Shown here piece after piece: positions 52,268 to 61,578 of a DNA stretch of 64,000 bases. The stretch lies in contig CAWKAN010000027.1 of assembly GCA_963847615.1 (NCBI GenBank), positions 36,213-100,212 on the forward strand, written 5' to 3'. The DNA is from Palsa-883 sp963847615. Its GTDB lineage: Bacteria > Pseudomonadota > Alphaproteobacteria > Acetobacterales > Acetobacteraceae. The notes beneath the pieces are model-generated. The model saw nothing but the letters and a program-made list of their open reading frames with translations. It did not search any database and was not told where the DNA came from. Position 1 is the first letter of the stretch, and each line of letters begins with the position of its first letter. A program made the position numbers and the translations under genes.

Positions 52268-53221
52268 ATGGCACTGATCCGCGACCTGCTGGTCCAGGGC
52301 GTGCAGATGCTGCTGGTGCTGGCACTGGCGCCGCTGCTGACCGGCGTGGTGCGCAAGGTGAAGGCGCGGCTCAACCGCCGCCAGGGCGCTTCGGTCATCC
52401 AGCCCTACCGCGACCTGCGCCGCCTGCTCGGCAAGGAGGTGGTGCTGGCCGACAACGCGTCGTGGCTGTTCCGCGTCGCCCCCTACCTGATCTTCGCCGT
52501 CACCTGGGTCGCCGCGGCGCTGATCCCGACCTTCGCCACCGGCCTGATGTTTTCCTGGTCGGGCGACCTGATCGCCATCACCGCGCTGCTCGGCAGCGCG
52601 CGCTTCCTGCTGGCGCTGGCCGGCCTCGACATCGGCACCAGCTTCGGCGGCATCGGCGCCTCGCGCGAGGTGATGATCGCCTCGCTGGCCGAGCCGGCGA
52701 TGCTGATGATCGCCGTCACCCTGGCGCTGACCGCCGGCTCGACCCAGCTCTCCACCATCGCCGGCTTCATGCTCAGCTTCGCCAGCCTGCGCGTCTCGCT
52801 CGCCCTGGCGCTGGTGGCCTTCATCATCGTCGCGGTCGCCGAGAACGGCCGCATCCCGGTGGACAACCCGGCCACGCATCTCGAGCTGACCATGGTGCAC
52901 GAGGCGATGGTGCTGGAATATTCCGGCCGCCACCTGGCGATGATCGAGCTGGCAAGTTCGCTCAAGCTGCTGCTCTACGTCTCCGCCATCGCCTGCCTGT
53001 TCCTGCCCTGGGGCCTGGCGGCGGGCGAGGCCGGGATCGGCGCCTACACGCTCGGCGGCGCCAGCTACCTCGGCAAGCTCGCGCTCGGCGCCGCCGCGCT
53101 CGGCGTGTTCGAGACCTCGATCGCCAAGATGCGGGTGTTCCGCGTGCCCAACTTCCTCGGCGCCGCCTTGATGCTGGGCCTGCTCGGCGTGCTGCTGCTG
53201 TTCGTCTCGCGCGGCATGTGA
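52268..53221 (+). CDS. hyfC: Hydrogenase-4 component C (NuoH-like)
   Basis: This 317-residue NuoH/HycD homologue has VQPYRDLRR-like QPYRDLRRLLGKEVV, AENGRIPVDNPATHLELTMV and EYSGRHLAMIELASSLKLLL. It anchors the hydrophilic domain to the membrane arm and in complex I lines the quinone pocket. The ATG at 52268 (MALIRDLLVQGVQMLLV) is the start with family similarity. It follows hyfB by 64 bases. The next gene begins after a 271-base gap that contains repeats. Confidence 0.92.
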   Translation: MALIRDLLVQGVQMLLVLALAPLLTGVVRKVKARLNRRQGASVIQPYRDLRRLLGKEVVLADNASWLFRVAPYLIFAVTWVAAALIPTFATGLMFSWSGDLIAITALLGSARFLLALAGLDIGTSFGGIGASREVMIASLAEPAMLMIAVTLALTAGSTQLSTIAGFMLSFASLRVSLALALVAFIIVAVAENGRIPVDNPATHLELTMVHEAMVLEYSGRHLAMIELASSLKLLLYVSAIACLFLPWGLAAGEAGIGAYTLGGASYLGKLALGAAALGVFETSIAKMRVFRVPNFLGAALMLGLLGVLLLFVSRGM

Positions 53222-53492
53222 TGGCAGAACAAAACTCTCCCCCTCCCCTTGAGGGAGGGGGGCGGGGGGAGGGGTTGGTGCCAGGGTCGCACCAAACCCT
53301 CTCGCATACTCACGCCTCGCCCGAACCATGGTCCGCTTCGCGACCCAAACCCTCAAGAGGAGAAGATTACGCTCCAGTCCCATTCTGTCCGGATTGGCAT
53401 GAGGGATCGCTTGACCATCCAATGCAGCACCGCGCCGAAGAGATGGCCATGACGAGTCCGCACCGTCCATGCGTCCGGCAAAAGCCACCCCC
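53222..53492. repeat. Repeat-containing spacer inside the hyf operon
   Basis: This 271-base gap includes CTCCCCCTCCCCTTGAGGGA and GGGGGGCGGGGGGAGGGG (about 53237-53274), the G/C-run REP common in alphaproteobacterial genomes. It also has an AAGAGGAGAAGA stretch near 53356. No gene is seen. Operons of this type normally have overlapping or closely spaced genes here. Confidence 0.7.
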
Positions 53493-54161
53493 ATGATCCC
53501 CCCCGGCCTCAGCTTCGACGTCGCCCACATGCTGGCCGGCGGGCTGGTCCTGGTCAGCTTCATGATGCTGTATCAGGACCGGCTCTACGCCCTGATCCAC
53601 GTGCTCGCCCTGCACGCCGTCGTGCTGGCGCTCTCGGTCGCCTGGCAGGCCTACATCCACAACGAGCCGCACCTCTACATCACCGCGGCGATCGCGCTCG
53701 GCTTCAAGGCCGTCATCATTCCGGTCGCCCTCAAGCGCATGGTGTTCCGCCTCGGCATCCACCGCGAGATCGAAACCGTGGTCAGCATCGGCCTCACCAT
53801 GCTCGCCGGCATCGCCCTGGTCGGCCTGTCGATGGAGGTGATGCTGCCGGTCACCGCGCACGTCAACCCGGTGGGGCGTGAGGACATCGCGCTGGCGCTG
53901 TCCGTCGTGCTGCTGGGTCTGCTGATGATGGTGACGCGGCGCAACGCGGTCAGCCAGGTTATCGGCTTCATGGCGCTGGAGAACGGCATCAACCTCGCCG
54001 CCACCGGCGCGCAGGGCATGCCGCTGGTGGTGGAGATCAGCGTCGCCTTCTCGGTGCTGATCGCCTTCATCGTGATCGGCATCTTCCTGTTCCGCATCCG
54101 CGAGCGCTTCGACACCGTCGACCTCAGCGCGCTCGACCAGTTCCGCGGCGAACGGCTATGA
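53493..54161 (+). CDS. hyfE: Hydrogenase-4 component E
   Basis: This 222-residue membrane protein is homologous to HyfE, with a NuoK-like C-terminal part (MALENGINLAATGAQGMPLV). Helix-rich N-terminus (LVLVSFMMLYQDRLYALIHV). The ATG at 53493 was preferred over the in-frame ATG at 53469, since homology begins at SFDVAHMLAGG. Ends with an ATGA overlap with hyfF. Confidence 0.9.
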   Translation: MIPPGLSFDVAHMLAGGLVLVSFMMLYQDRLYALIHVLALHAVVLALSVAWQAYIHNEPHLYITAAIALGFKAVIIPVALKRMVFRLGIHREIETVVSIGLTMLAGIALVGLSMEVMLPVTAHVNPVGREDIALALSVVLLGLLMMVTRRNAVSQVIGFMALENGINLAATGAQGMPLVVEISVAFSVLIAFIVIGIFLFRIRERFDTVDLSALDQFRGERL

Positions 54162-55588
54162 ACGAGCTGATCATCCTGTATTGCCCGCTGCTGGCCGCCG
54201 CGATCCTCGCGGTGGTGCCGTCCTACCGCCTGTCCGCGCGCATCAACGTCATCGCCTGCCTGATCGCCTTCCTCGCCGCCACCTCGCTGTTCTGGCACCG
54301 CCCGGCGACCGGCCAGTACCTGCTGATCGACGACCTCAACGTCGTGTTCATCGTGCTGACCAACTTCGTCGGCTTCACCACCAGCGCCTTCAGCGCCAGC
54401 TATATCGGCCACGAACTGGAAACCGGCCGGCTGACCCCGAGCTACCTGCAATTCTACCACGCCATGTACCAGGTCATGCTGTTCGGCATGAACCTGGCGC
54501 TGAGCGCCAACAACATCGGCCTGATGTGGGTCGCCGTGGAGCTCGCCACCCTCAGCACCGTGGTGATGGTGGGCATCTACCGCACGCACGAGGCGATCGA
54601 GGCGGCGTGGAAATACTTCATCCTCGGCAGTGTCGGCATCGCGCTCGCATTGTTCGGCACCATCCTGGTCTATCTCGCCGCCCGTCCGGTGATGGGCGAG
54701 GGGACGGACGCGATGGTCTGGACCGCGCTGCTGCAACACGCCAGCGCGTTCGATCCGTCGCTGCTCAACATCGCCTTCATCTTCCTGCTGCTGGGCTATG
54801 GCACCAAGGTCGGCCTGGCGCCGCTGCACGCCTGGCTGCCCGATGCGCACGCGGAAGGTCCGACGCCGATCTCGGCGGTGCTGTCGGGCCTGCTGCTGAA
54901 CGTCGCGCTATATGCGCTGCTGCGCTTCAAGATGCTGCTGGCGGCCAACGCCGGCGCCATCGCGCCGGGGCCGCTGATGATCGCGCTCGGCCTGCTGTCG
55001 CTGATCTTCGCCGCGTTCATGCTGTACCGGCGGCGCGACATCAAGCGGCTGTTCGCCTATTCCTCGATCGAGCACATGGGCATCATCGTGTTCGCCTTCG
55101 GCATGGCGGGCCCGATCGGCAACTTCGCCGGATTGTTGCAGATGACGATGCACAGCCTGACCAAGTCGGCGATCTTCTTCTCGGTCGGCCACGTGGCGCA
55201 GGTGAAGGGCACCCAGCGCATCGCCGAGATCGGCGGGCTGAGCGAAAGCCATCCGGTGCTGGGCTGGGGCCTGATCGGCGGCGTCGCCGCGATCGCCGGC
55301 CTGCCGCCGTTCGGCGTGTTCCAGAGCGAATTCCTCATCGTCAGCTCGACCTTCGCGCGCGCCCCGCTGCTGGCGGTGCTGCTGGTGTTCGGCCTGCTGA
55401 TCGCGTTCGGCGCACTGATGCTGCGCCTGTCCTCCGTCGCCTTCGGCCCGCCGCTCGGCCCGGTGGGTCCGGTGAAGGCGTCCTACGTGCCGATGTTCGC
55501 CCATCTCGCGCTGGTGCTGGTGGCCGGCTTCTACCTGCCGGCGCCGCTGGTCGCCTGGTTCCAACACGTTGCGACGCTGCTGGGCTGA
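54158..55588 (+). CDS. hyfF: Hydrogenase-4 component F-like antiporter subunit
   Basis: This 476-residue NuoN/NuoM-type subunit has LGYGTKVGLAPLHAWLPDAH (channel Lys), the Glu in AVELATLSTVVMVGIYRTHE and LFAYSSIEHMGIIVFAFGM. About 14 helices. Overlaps hyfE by 4 bases; hyfG follows after 3 bases. Intact. Confidence 0.93.
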   Translation: MNELIILYCPLLAAAILAVVPSYRLSARINVIACLIAFLAATSLFWHRPATGQYLLIDDLNVVFIVLTNFVGFTTSAFSASYIGHELETGRLTPSYLQFYHAMYQVMLFGMNLALSANNIGLMWVAVELATLSTVVMVGIYRTHEAIEAAWKYFILGSVGIALALFGTILVYLAARPVMGEGTDAMVWTALLQHASAFDPSLLNIAFIFLLLGYGTKVGLAPLHAWLPDAHAEGPTPISAVLSGLLLNVALYALLRFKMLLAANAGAIAPGPLMIALGLLSLIFAAFMLYRRRDIKRLFAYSSIEHMGIIVFAFGMAGPIGNFAGLLQMTMHSLTKSAIFFSVGHVAQVKGTQRIAEIGGLSESHPVLGWGLIGGVAAIAGLPPFGVFQSEFLIVSSTFARAPLLAVLLVFGLLIAFGALMLRLSSVAFGPPLGPVGPVKASYVPMFAHLALVLVAGFYLPAPLVAWFQHVATLLG

Positions 55589-55591
55589 CAA

Positions 55592-57053
55592 ATGGGCACC
55601 GTCGCCACCCTGCTGGAGATGGGACGCGCGGTCGAACACGCATCGCCCGTTCCCGCGTGTCGAGGTCGAACCGACCGTCTGGCGCGACGCCGCCGAACGC
55701 CTCGCCGCCGGCGACTGCACGCTGCTCAGCCTGTGGGGCGAACCCGATCAGGTCCACATGGCGCTGCTGGACGGCACCGACCTCGGCGTGCTGACGGTCG
55801 CCTGTCCCGATCGTGCCTATCCCTCGGTCGGCGCGCTGCATCCGCCGGCGATCCGGCTGGAACGCGCCCTGCGCGATCTGCACGGCATCGAACCGACCGG
55901 TCTGCCCGACACGCGTGGCTGGCTGGACCACGGCGCCACCCCGACCGGCTACGCGTTCCTGCCGGTGGAGGGCGAGCACCTGCACCAGATCCCGGTCGGC
56001 CCGGTGCACGCCGGCATCATCGAGCCCGGGCATTTCCGTTTCACCGCCGACGGCGAAACGGTGGTGCGGCTGGAGCAGCGGCTGGGCTACGTGCACAAGG
56101 GGATCGAGGCGCTGCTGCACGGTGCCACGCTGGCCCAGGCGGCGAAACTCGCCGGGCGCACCTCGGGCGACAGCACCGTGGCCTATGCCGTGGCCTTCGC
56201 CCGCGCGACGGAGGCGGCACTCGGCGCCACCGCGCCGCCGCGCGCGGTCTACCTGCGCGCGGTGATGGCGGAGCTGGAGCGCCTCGCCAACCATTTCGGC
56301 GACATCGGCGCGATTTGCAACGACGCGGCGTTCAGCCTCATGCTGGCGCATTGCGGCGTGCTGCGCGAACGCGTGTTGCGTGCGTGCCAGGCCTGCTTCG
56401 GCCATCGGCTGATGATGGATTGCGTGCTGCCCGGCGGTGTCGCTGTCGATCTCGCCGCGGAAGGGATCAGCAAATTGCGCGCCCTGGCCGCCGGGCTGCG
56501 CGCCCGCTTCGCCGTGCTGGCCGCGCTGTACGACGGCACCGCATCGTTGCAGGATCGCACCGTCACCACCGGCATCGTCGCCCCCGAACTGGTGCGCCGT
56601 TTCGGTGCCGGCGGCCATGTCGGCCGCGCCTCCGGCCGCGGCTTCGACTGCCGCCGTACCCCGGGCTACGCGCCGTACGACGCGCTGCACTTCACCGTGC
56701 CGACCCGCCAGGAGGGCGACGTCAACGCCCGCGTCTGGATCCGCATCGAGGAGATCGGCCAAAGCCTGTCGCTGATCGAGCAATGCCTGGACCACCTGCC
56801 GGGCGGCGAGATCCGCGCGGCCCTGGCGCCGAGCGGCCCGGCCGAGGGCATGGCGCTGGCCGAGGCATTCCGCGGCGACGTGCTGGTCTGGCTGCGCCTC
56901 GCCGCCGACGGCCGCATCGACCGCTGCCACCTGCGCGACGCCTCCTGGTTCCAATGGCCGCTGCTGGAGGCCGCCATCGAGGGCAACATCGTCGCCGACT
57001 TCCCGCTGTGCAACAAGAGCTTCAACTGCTCTTATTCCGGGCACGATCTGTGA
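55592..57053 (+). CDS. hyfG: Hydrogenase-4 large subunit-like protein (NuoC + NuoD fusion), lacks [NiFe] cysteines; frameshifted near the start
   Basis: The ATG at 55592 gives MGTVATLLEMGRAVEH, then the frame must shift by one near 55642 to continue HRPFPRVEVEPTVWRDAAER. An N-terminal NuoC-like part is followed by the large-subunit domain (LGYVHKGIEALLHG, ELERLANHFGDIGAICND). The first cysteine motif of [NiFe] enzymes is replaced by AGRTSGDSTVAYAV. The C-terminus FPLCNKSFNCSYSGHDL lacks CxxC. So no NiFe site is possible; it would transfer electrons like complex I or the energy-converting-hydrogenase-related (Ehr) complexes. The last bases are duplicated 540 bp downstream. Confidence 0.9.
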
Positions 57054-57975
57054 CCCGCTCTCCCATCATGACGGTGCTTATCCCGGCCGTCCGTCGCGGC
57101 ACGGCACCGCACTATATGGCAACGTTGCGCCGCGTTGACGTCATACCCGGCGCCGGAAAGATTGACCCATCGGCGGCGCTCACCCCGTCATGGCCGGCGC
57201 CGGCCGGCCATCCACGCCTTGCCTTCGTGCAGCAAGCAAGTCCGCGGGTGCTGGCCGACGCCCGGCCTGACCTGGCAGGCCCCGCCGGAGAGTCGATCAG
57301 TCGGACGCCTGGTATCAGACACTCTCGCCCAGAACGGAGCGACGACGCCAACCGCCCGCGGTCGCGCATGGCCCGCAAGCAAGCAAGATTTACCACAGAG
57401 ACACCGAGACACAGAGCAGCAAGTCAATGGCGCACCGCGCGAAGCGCCATCCTTGCCTGCTCCGTGACCTCCGTGTCCCTTCCTGCTTTCTCCGTGTTAA
57501 AATCTTGCTGGCTTGCTTGCGCAAGACCGAACCGCACCGCCCCGTCCCCAACCGGCACGCTCCCGGCCCGCCCCGGTCGGGCACGATCTGTGACCCGCTC
57601 TCCCATCATGACGGTGCTTATCCCGGCCGTCCGTCGCGATCCGGCACCGCACTGTATGGCAGCGTTGAGCCACGTCCACGTCAGACACTCTCGTCCAGAA
57701 CGGAGCGACGACACCAACCGCCCGCGGTCGCGCACGGCCCGCAAGCAAGCAAGATTCACCACAGAGACACCGAGACACAGAGCAGCAACTCAATGGCGCA
57801 CCGCGCGAAGCGCCATCCTTGCCTGCTCCGTGACCTCCGTGTCTCTTCCTGCTTTCTCCGTGTTAAAATCTTGCTGGCTTGCTTGCGCAAGATCGAACCG
57901 CACCGCCCCGTCCCCAACCGGCACGCTCCCGGCCCGGCCATCCCGTTACATCAACGCAACTACCCCGCCACGCCA
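57054..57975. repeat. Duplicated repeat block between hyfG and hyfI
   Basis: This interval of about 920 bases lies inside an operon and holds no credible gene. A segment starting GGGCACGATCTGTGACCCGC at 57039, i.e. the hyfG 3' end and stop, recurs exactly 540 bases later at 57579. Both copies then share GTGCTTATCCCGGCCGTCCG, CCGCAAGCAAGCAAGATT, CACAGAGACACCGAGACACA and CTTTCTCCGTGTTAAAATCT. The second copy lacks about 170 bases, including a REP hairpin. It is thus a diverged tandem duplication. Confidence 0.9.
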
Positions 57976-58479
57976 ATGCTGAAGCTCCTGCTCGAAGGCC
58001 TGCGCCGCCCGCTGACCGAACCGCGCCCCGGCGACGACCCCGACCTCGCCGCGCTTACCGCGCAGCTCGACGCCGCCGCACGCCGCAAGCTCGGCCGCGG
58101 CCTGTCGATCCGCGAGGTCGATGCCGGCTCGTGCAACGGCTGCGAACTGGAAATCCACGCCCTCAACAACGCCTACTACGACCTGGATCGTTTCGGCCTG
58201 CGCTTCGTCGCCTCGCCGCGCCACGCCGACGTGCTGCTGGTCACTGGTCCGGTCACGCGCAACATGCGCGAGGCGCTGGAACGCACCTGGCGCGCCACGC
58301 CGGACCCGAAATGGGTGGTCGCCGCCGGCGATTGCGCCGCGGGTTGCGGGGTGTTCGCCGCCAGCCCCGCCTGCCTGGGCGCGGTCGCCAAGGTCATCCC
58401 GGTCAACCTGACGATCCAAGGCTGCCCGCCGACCCCGACCCAGCTCCTGCAAGGCCTGCTCGCTCTGCTGCAACGCTGA
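57976..58479 (+). CDS. hyfI: Hydrogenase-4 small subunit-like iron-sulfur protein (NuoB-like)
   Basis: This 167-residue [4Fe-4S] protein has the proximal-cluster ligands in GSCNGCELEIHALNN, AAGDCAAGCGVF and IQGCPPTPTQLLQGL. It matches HyfI/NuoB. It would be the last Fe-S carrier before the active site in HyfG. The start at 57976 gives MLKLLLEGLRRPLTEPRPGD. No ferredoxin-like hyfA or hyfH is in the window, so the electron input is missing or encoded elsewhere. Confidence 0.92.
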   Translation: MLKLLLEGLRRPLTEPRPGDDPDLAALTAQLDAAARRKLGRGLSIREVDAGSCNGCELEIHALNNAYYDLDRFGLRFVASPRHADVLLVTGPVTRNMREALERTWRATPDPKWVVAAGDCAAGCGVFAASPACLGAVAKVIPVNLTIQGCPPTPTQLLQGLLALLQR

Positions 58480-58520
58480 GCCTATACTCCCCGCACCGAA
58501 CACGAGGGGAATCCCGCACC

Positions 58521-59480
58521 ATGACCGACCTGCCGAAGCACGTTGAAATCCACGAGGAAGGCCCGCGCGAGGGCTTCCAGATCGAACCCGGTCCGATCAG
58601 CACGGCGGACAAGATTCGCCTGATCGAGGCACTGGCGGAGACCGGCCTGCACCACATCCAGGCCTGCTCCTTCGTCAACCCGCGCATCGTCCCCGGCTGG
58701 GCCGACGCCGAGGCGGTGATCGCCGGCTTCAAGCCCAGGCCCGGCGTGGAGTACACCGCGCTGTGGTTCAACGCCAACGGGCTGCACCGCGCGCTGGCAT
58801 TCCGCGACAAGCTGACCATCACCGGATCGATCGCGCTGACCGCGTCCGAGGCGTTCACCCAGAAGAACCTGCACCGCAGCCACGCCGAGAACGTCGAGGC
58901 GATGCGCAAGCAGACCGCGCTGCACCTGGAAAACGGCGTGAAGGTGACAAGGGTCGGCGTCATGGCGGCGTTCGGCTGCAACTACCAGGGCGACATCTCG
59001 CCCGCCCAGGTGGTCAGCACCATTGAAGACGGCCTCGCCATCGCCGCCGAGGCCGGCGCGCAGATCGAAACCCTGTCGCTCGCCGACACGATGGGCTGGG
59101 CCACGCCGGCGCGCATCGAGCGCGTGCTGGGCGAGGTGCGCGCCCGCTGGCCGGACCAGCAGCTCTCGCTGCACCTGCACGACACGCGCGGCCTGGCGGT
59201 GGCCAACGCGCATGCCGGGCTGCGCATGGGGGTGACGCGGTATGACGCCACCGTCGGCGGCCTCGGCGGCTGCCCGTTCGCCGGGCAGAAGGGCGCGGCC
59301 GGCAACATCTGCACCGAGGAGCTGGTGCTGCTGTGCGAGGAGATGGGCATCGCCACCGGCGTCGATCTCGACGCGCTGATCGAGGTCGGACGCATGGCGG
59401 AACAGATCGTCGGCCACGTGCTGCCCAGCGAGCTGATCCACGCCGGCAGCCTCGACGCATTCCGCCGCAAGGCGGCCTGA
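58521..59480 (+). CDS. HMG-CoA lyase-like enzyme
   Basis: This 319-residue TIM-barrel protein is of the HMGL-like/DRE-TIM class. It has GPREGFQIEPGPISTADKIR (for the family's RDGLQ), SLADTMGWATPARIERVLGE, LHLHDTRGLAVANAHAGLRM with metal-binding His-x-His, and the signature GGLGGCPFAG containing the catalytic Cys. It may cleave HMG-CoA or a related acyl-CoA such as citramalyl-CoA. The adjacent CoA transferase (stop/start TGATG) supports a CoA-ester catabolic role. RBS GAGGGGA. Confidence 0.88.
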   Translation: MTDLPKHVEIHEEGPREGFQIEPGPISTADKIRLIEALAETGLHHIQACSFVNPRIVPGWADAEAVIAGFKPRPGVEYTALWFNANGLHRALAFRDKLTITGSIALTASEAFTQKNLHRSHAENVEAMRKQTALHLENGVKVTRVGVMAAFGCNYQGDISPAQVVSTIEDGLAIAAEAGAQIETLSLADTMGWATPARIERVLGEVRARWPDQQLSLHLHDTRGLAVANAHAGLRMGVTRYDATVGGLGGCPFAGQKGAAGNICTEELVLLCEEMGIATGVDLDALIEVGRMAEQIVGHVLPSELIHAGSLDAFRRKAA

Positions 59481-60703
59481 TGTCGGCCACGCCGCTTTCC
59501 GGGCTGAAGGTGCTCGAGTTCAGCCACACGGTGATGGGACCGACCGCCGGGCTGATCTTCGCCGAGCTCGGCGCCGACGTGGTGAAGATCGAGCCGGCGC
59601 CGAAAGGCGATCACACCCGTGGCCTGGGCGGCTTCGCCGCCGGCTTCTTCGCCGCGTTCAACCGCAACAAGCGCAGCCTGGCGCTGGACCTGAAACGACA
59701 AGAGGGCCAGGCGGCGCTGCACCGGCTGGCGGCGACCGCCGACGTGGTGATCGAGAATTACGGTCCCGGCACGATGGAACGGCTGGGCTGCGGCTACGAG
59801 CAATTGGCGCCGGTCAATCCGCGGCTGATCTACCTGGCGCTGAAAGGCTACCTGGCCGGCCCGTACCAGCATCGCCCGGCACTCGACGAGGTGGTGCAGT
59901 TCCAGACCGGGCTGGCCTTCATGACCGGCCCGCCGGGGCGTCCGCTGCGCGCCGGCGCCTCGGTGATCGACATGATGGGCGCGGTGTTCGGCGTGGTCGC
60001 GGTGCAGGCGGCGCTGCGCGAGCGGGAGACCACCGGCAAGGGCCAGCGCGTCAGCAGCGCCTTGTTCGAAACCGCGGCGTTCCTGATGAGCACGCACATG
60101 GCCGGCATGACCGCAACGGGCCTGGAGGCGCGGCCGATGCCGGCGCGCCGCGGCGCCTGGGCGATCTATGAAGTGTTCCGCACGGCGAACGATGGGCAGT
60201 TGTTCATCGGCGTGACCAGCGACCAGCAATGGGCCCGCTTCGTCGAGCAATTCGGCTTGCAGGCGCTGGCCGCCGATCCGCGGCTGGCCAGCAACTTCAT
60301 GCGCTTACAGGAACGATCCTGGCTGATCCCGGCGTTGCAGGAGATCCTGGCCAAGTTCCCGCAGGACGAGGTCGCCGCGCGCTGCGAACGCGCCAACGTG
60401 TCCTGGGCGCCGGTCGGCCAGCCCGGCGACCTGTTCACCGACCCGCATCTGCTGGCCACCGGCGGCTTGGTGGACGTGTTCATTTCGCGCATCGGCGGGA
60501 TGGCGGGCAAGCAGGTCGGATTGCCGGCTTTACCGATCGAGTTTGGTGGTCGTGCACGGCCGGGGCTGACGCGTCAGCCGCCGCGCCTGGGCGAGCACAA
60601 CGCCGAGGTGCTGGCGGAGGCGGGATTCTCTCCGGCGGAAGTCGCCGCATTGGCCGAGACCGGAGCGATCGTTGCAGCAGTGAACACGGGCGGACTCACC
60701 TGA
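59480..60703 (+). CDS. Class III CoA transferase (CaiB/BaiF type), 3' end apparently replaced
   Basis: This 407-residue family III CoA transferase has GLKVLEFSHTVMGPTAGLIF, AELGADVVKIEPAPKGD, FNRNKRSLALDLK, VIENYGPGTMERLG and the catalytic Asp region (HRPALDEVVQFQTGLAFMTG). The last 65 codons (from GKQVGLPALPIEFGGRARPG at 60505) use codons with A/T at third positions (TTA, GGT, CGT), unlike the rest of the gene. A second, GC-rich version of the same 3' end lies at 61871-62069. It is probably functional with its new C-terminus. Acts with the lyase upstream. Confidence 0.9.
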   Translation: MSATPLSGLKVLEFSHTVMGPTAGLIFAELGADVVKIEPAPKGDHTRGLGGFAAGFFAAFNRNKRSLALDLKRQEGQAALHRLAATADVVIENYGPGTMERLGCGYEQLAPVNPRLIYLALKGYLAGPYQHRPALDEVVQFQTGLAFMTGPPGRPLRAGASVIDMMGAVFGVVAVQAALRERETTGKGQRVSSALFETAAFLMSTHMAGMTATGLEARPMPARRGAWAIYEVFRTANDGQLFIGVTSDQQWARFVEQFGLQALAADPRLASNFMRLQERSWLIPALQEILAKFPQDEVAARCERANVSWAPVGQPGDLFTDPHLLATGGLVDVFISRIGGMAGKQVGLPALPIEFGGRARPGLTRQPPRLGEHNAEVLAEAGFSPAEVAALAETGAIVAAVNTGGLT

Positions 60704-60744
60704 GTGGCGCCGCCCGCAAGGCGTTAGCCAGACCGTTAATATTA

Positions 60745-61578
60745 CTACCTGTCTCGGGACCCTGGCTCGACCGCTCTACGGAGAACGTCGACACCAGCCG
60801 GCCGAAGTCCACCTTCGTCATTCAGTAAGCCAGACTCAACCATTTCGTTTAGAAACCCAGTCGCCAACTCGCTACGGATTTCCTTGAATCTCTCTGCGAT
60901 CGCCGATGGCGGAGCTCTATCGATGAAATCGGATCCTAGCTTCGGAATAACGAGGTCCCGTATATAAGAACGCAGACGGTCCGGAAGTCCGCTTGATAAC
61001 TCACTTTGAAGACGTCGGCGAAGCCTGTTGGCCTCGCGTCTAGCATCGGCAAGTTCTACCTCCTGCTTACGAAATCGCATTAAGACTTCGTTCTTTTCAC
61101 TTTCCTGGAGCTGAGCACGGCGTGCGAGGTCCTCGAGCAGATTATCTCGCTCTTTGACCTTCCTATCGATTTCCTGCTCCTCGGCTTCTATAACTGCTTC
61201 GGCTTCTCGCTTTTGTGATAGTGGGATCTTGTCAAATCTGTCTCCTAATTTGGTATAACCCTCGTCTATATGCCGCAACCTCTCGCTGAATTCTGATTCG
61301 ATCCTTCCGAGAACCTCTGATACATGGTTGGTGAACTTGTAAGTGTTGTCATAGAACGTATTGCTAGTCTCCGTAGCTTTATGATAGAATATTAGTGATA
61401 TGGCGATTGAAAACAGTGCGAGCACCATAGATAATAGGTCGGTAAATGTGAATTTCGACATATCGAACAATATAGCGCCTGTCACTACCTTGTATGACAA
61501 GACAGCCGTCAGAACTACGACCACGAAGGCGGTCAATATCTTATACAAGGATTTCATTACTTCGTGAAACTTTTCCAT
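60745..61578 (-). CDS. Two-TM protein with long coiled coil, acquired insert gene
   Basis: From the ATG at 61578 (RBS GGGAG) this 277-residue protein has two helices (LTAFVVVVLTAVLSYKVVTG and LLSMVLALFSIAISLIFYHK). A predicted long coiled coil follows (about 100-205, including QKREAEAVIEAEEQEIDRKV and RREANRLRRRLQSE), then a small C-terminal domain with ERFKEIRSELATGFLNEMVE. Its composition is far less GC-rich than its neighbours. I do not recognise the family. The gene sits between the replaced and original 3' ends of the CoA transferase. Its place in a cargo position leaves a defence or accessory role possible, but nothing shows it. Confidence 0.75.
   Translation of the reverse strand: MEKFHEVMKSLYKILTAFVVVVLTAVLSYKVVTGAILFDMSKFTFTDLLSMVLALFSIAISLIFYHKATETSNTFYDNTYKFTNHVSEVLGRIESEFSERLRHIDEGYTKLGDRFDKIPLSQKREAEAVIEAEEQEIDRKVKERDNLLEDLARRAQLQESEKNEVLMRFRKQEVELADARREANRLRRRLQSELSSGLPDRLRSYIRDLVIPKLGSDFIDRAPPSAIAERFKEIRSELATGFLNEMVESGLLNDEGGLRPAGVDVLRRAVEPGSRDR

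Noticed and set aside
49924..52398. Very long minus-strand frame over hyfB
   Set aside because: Antisense shadow rich in Arg, Gly and Glu with no domain; hyfB on the other strand is unmistakable.
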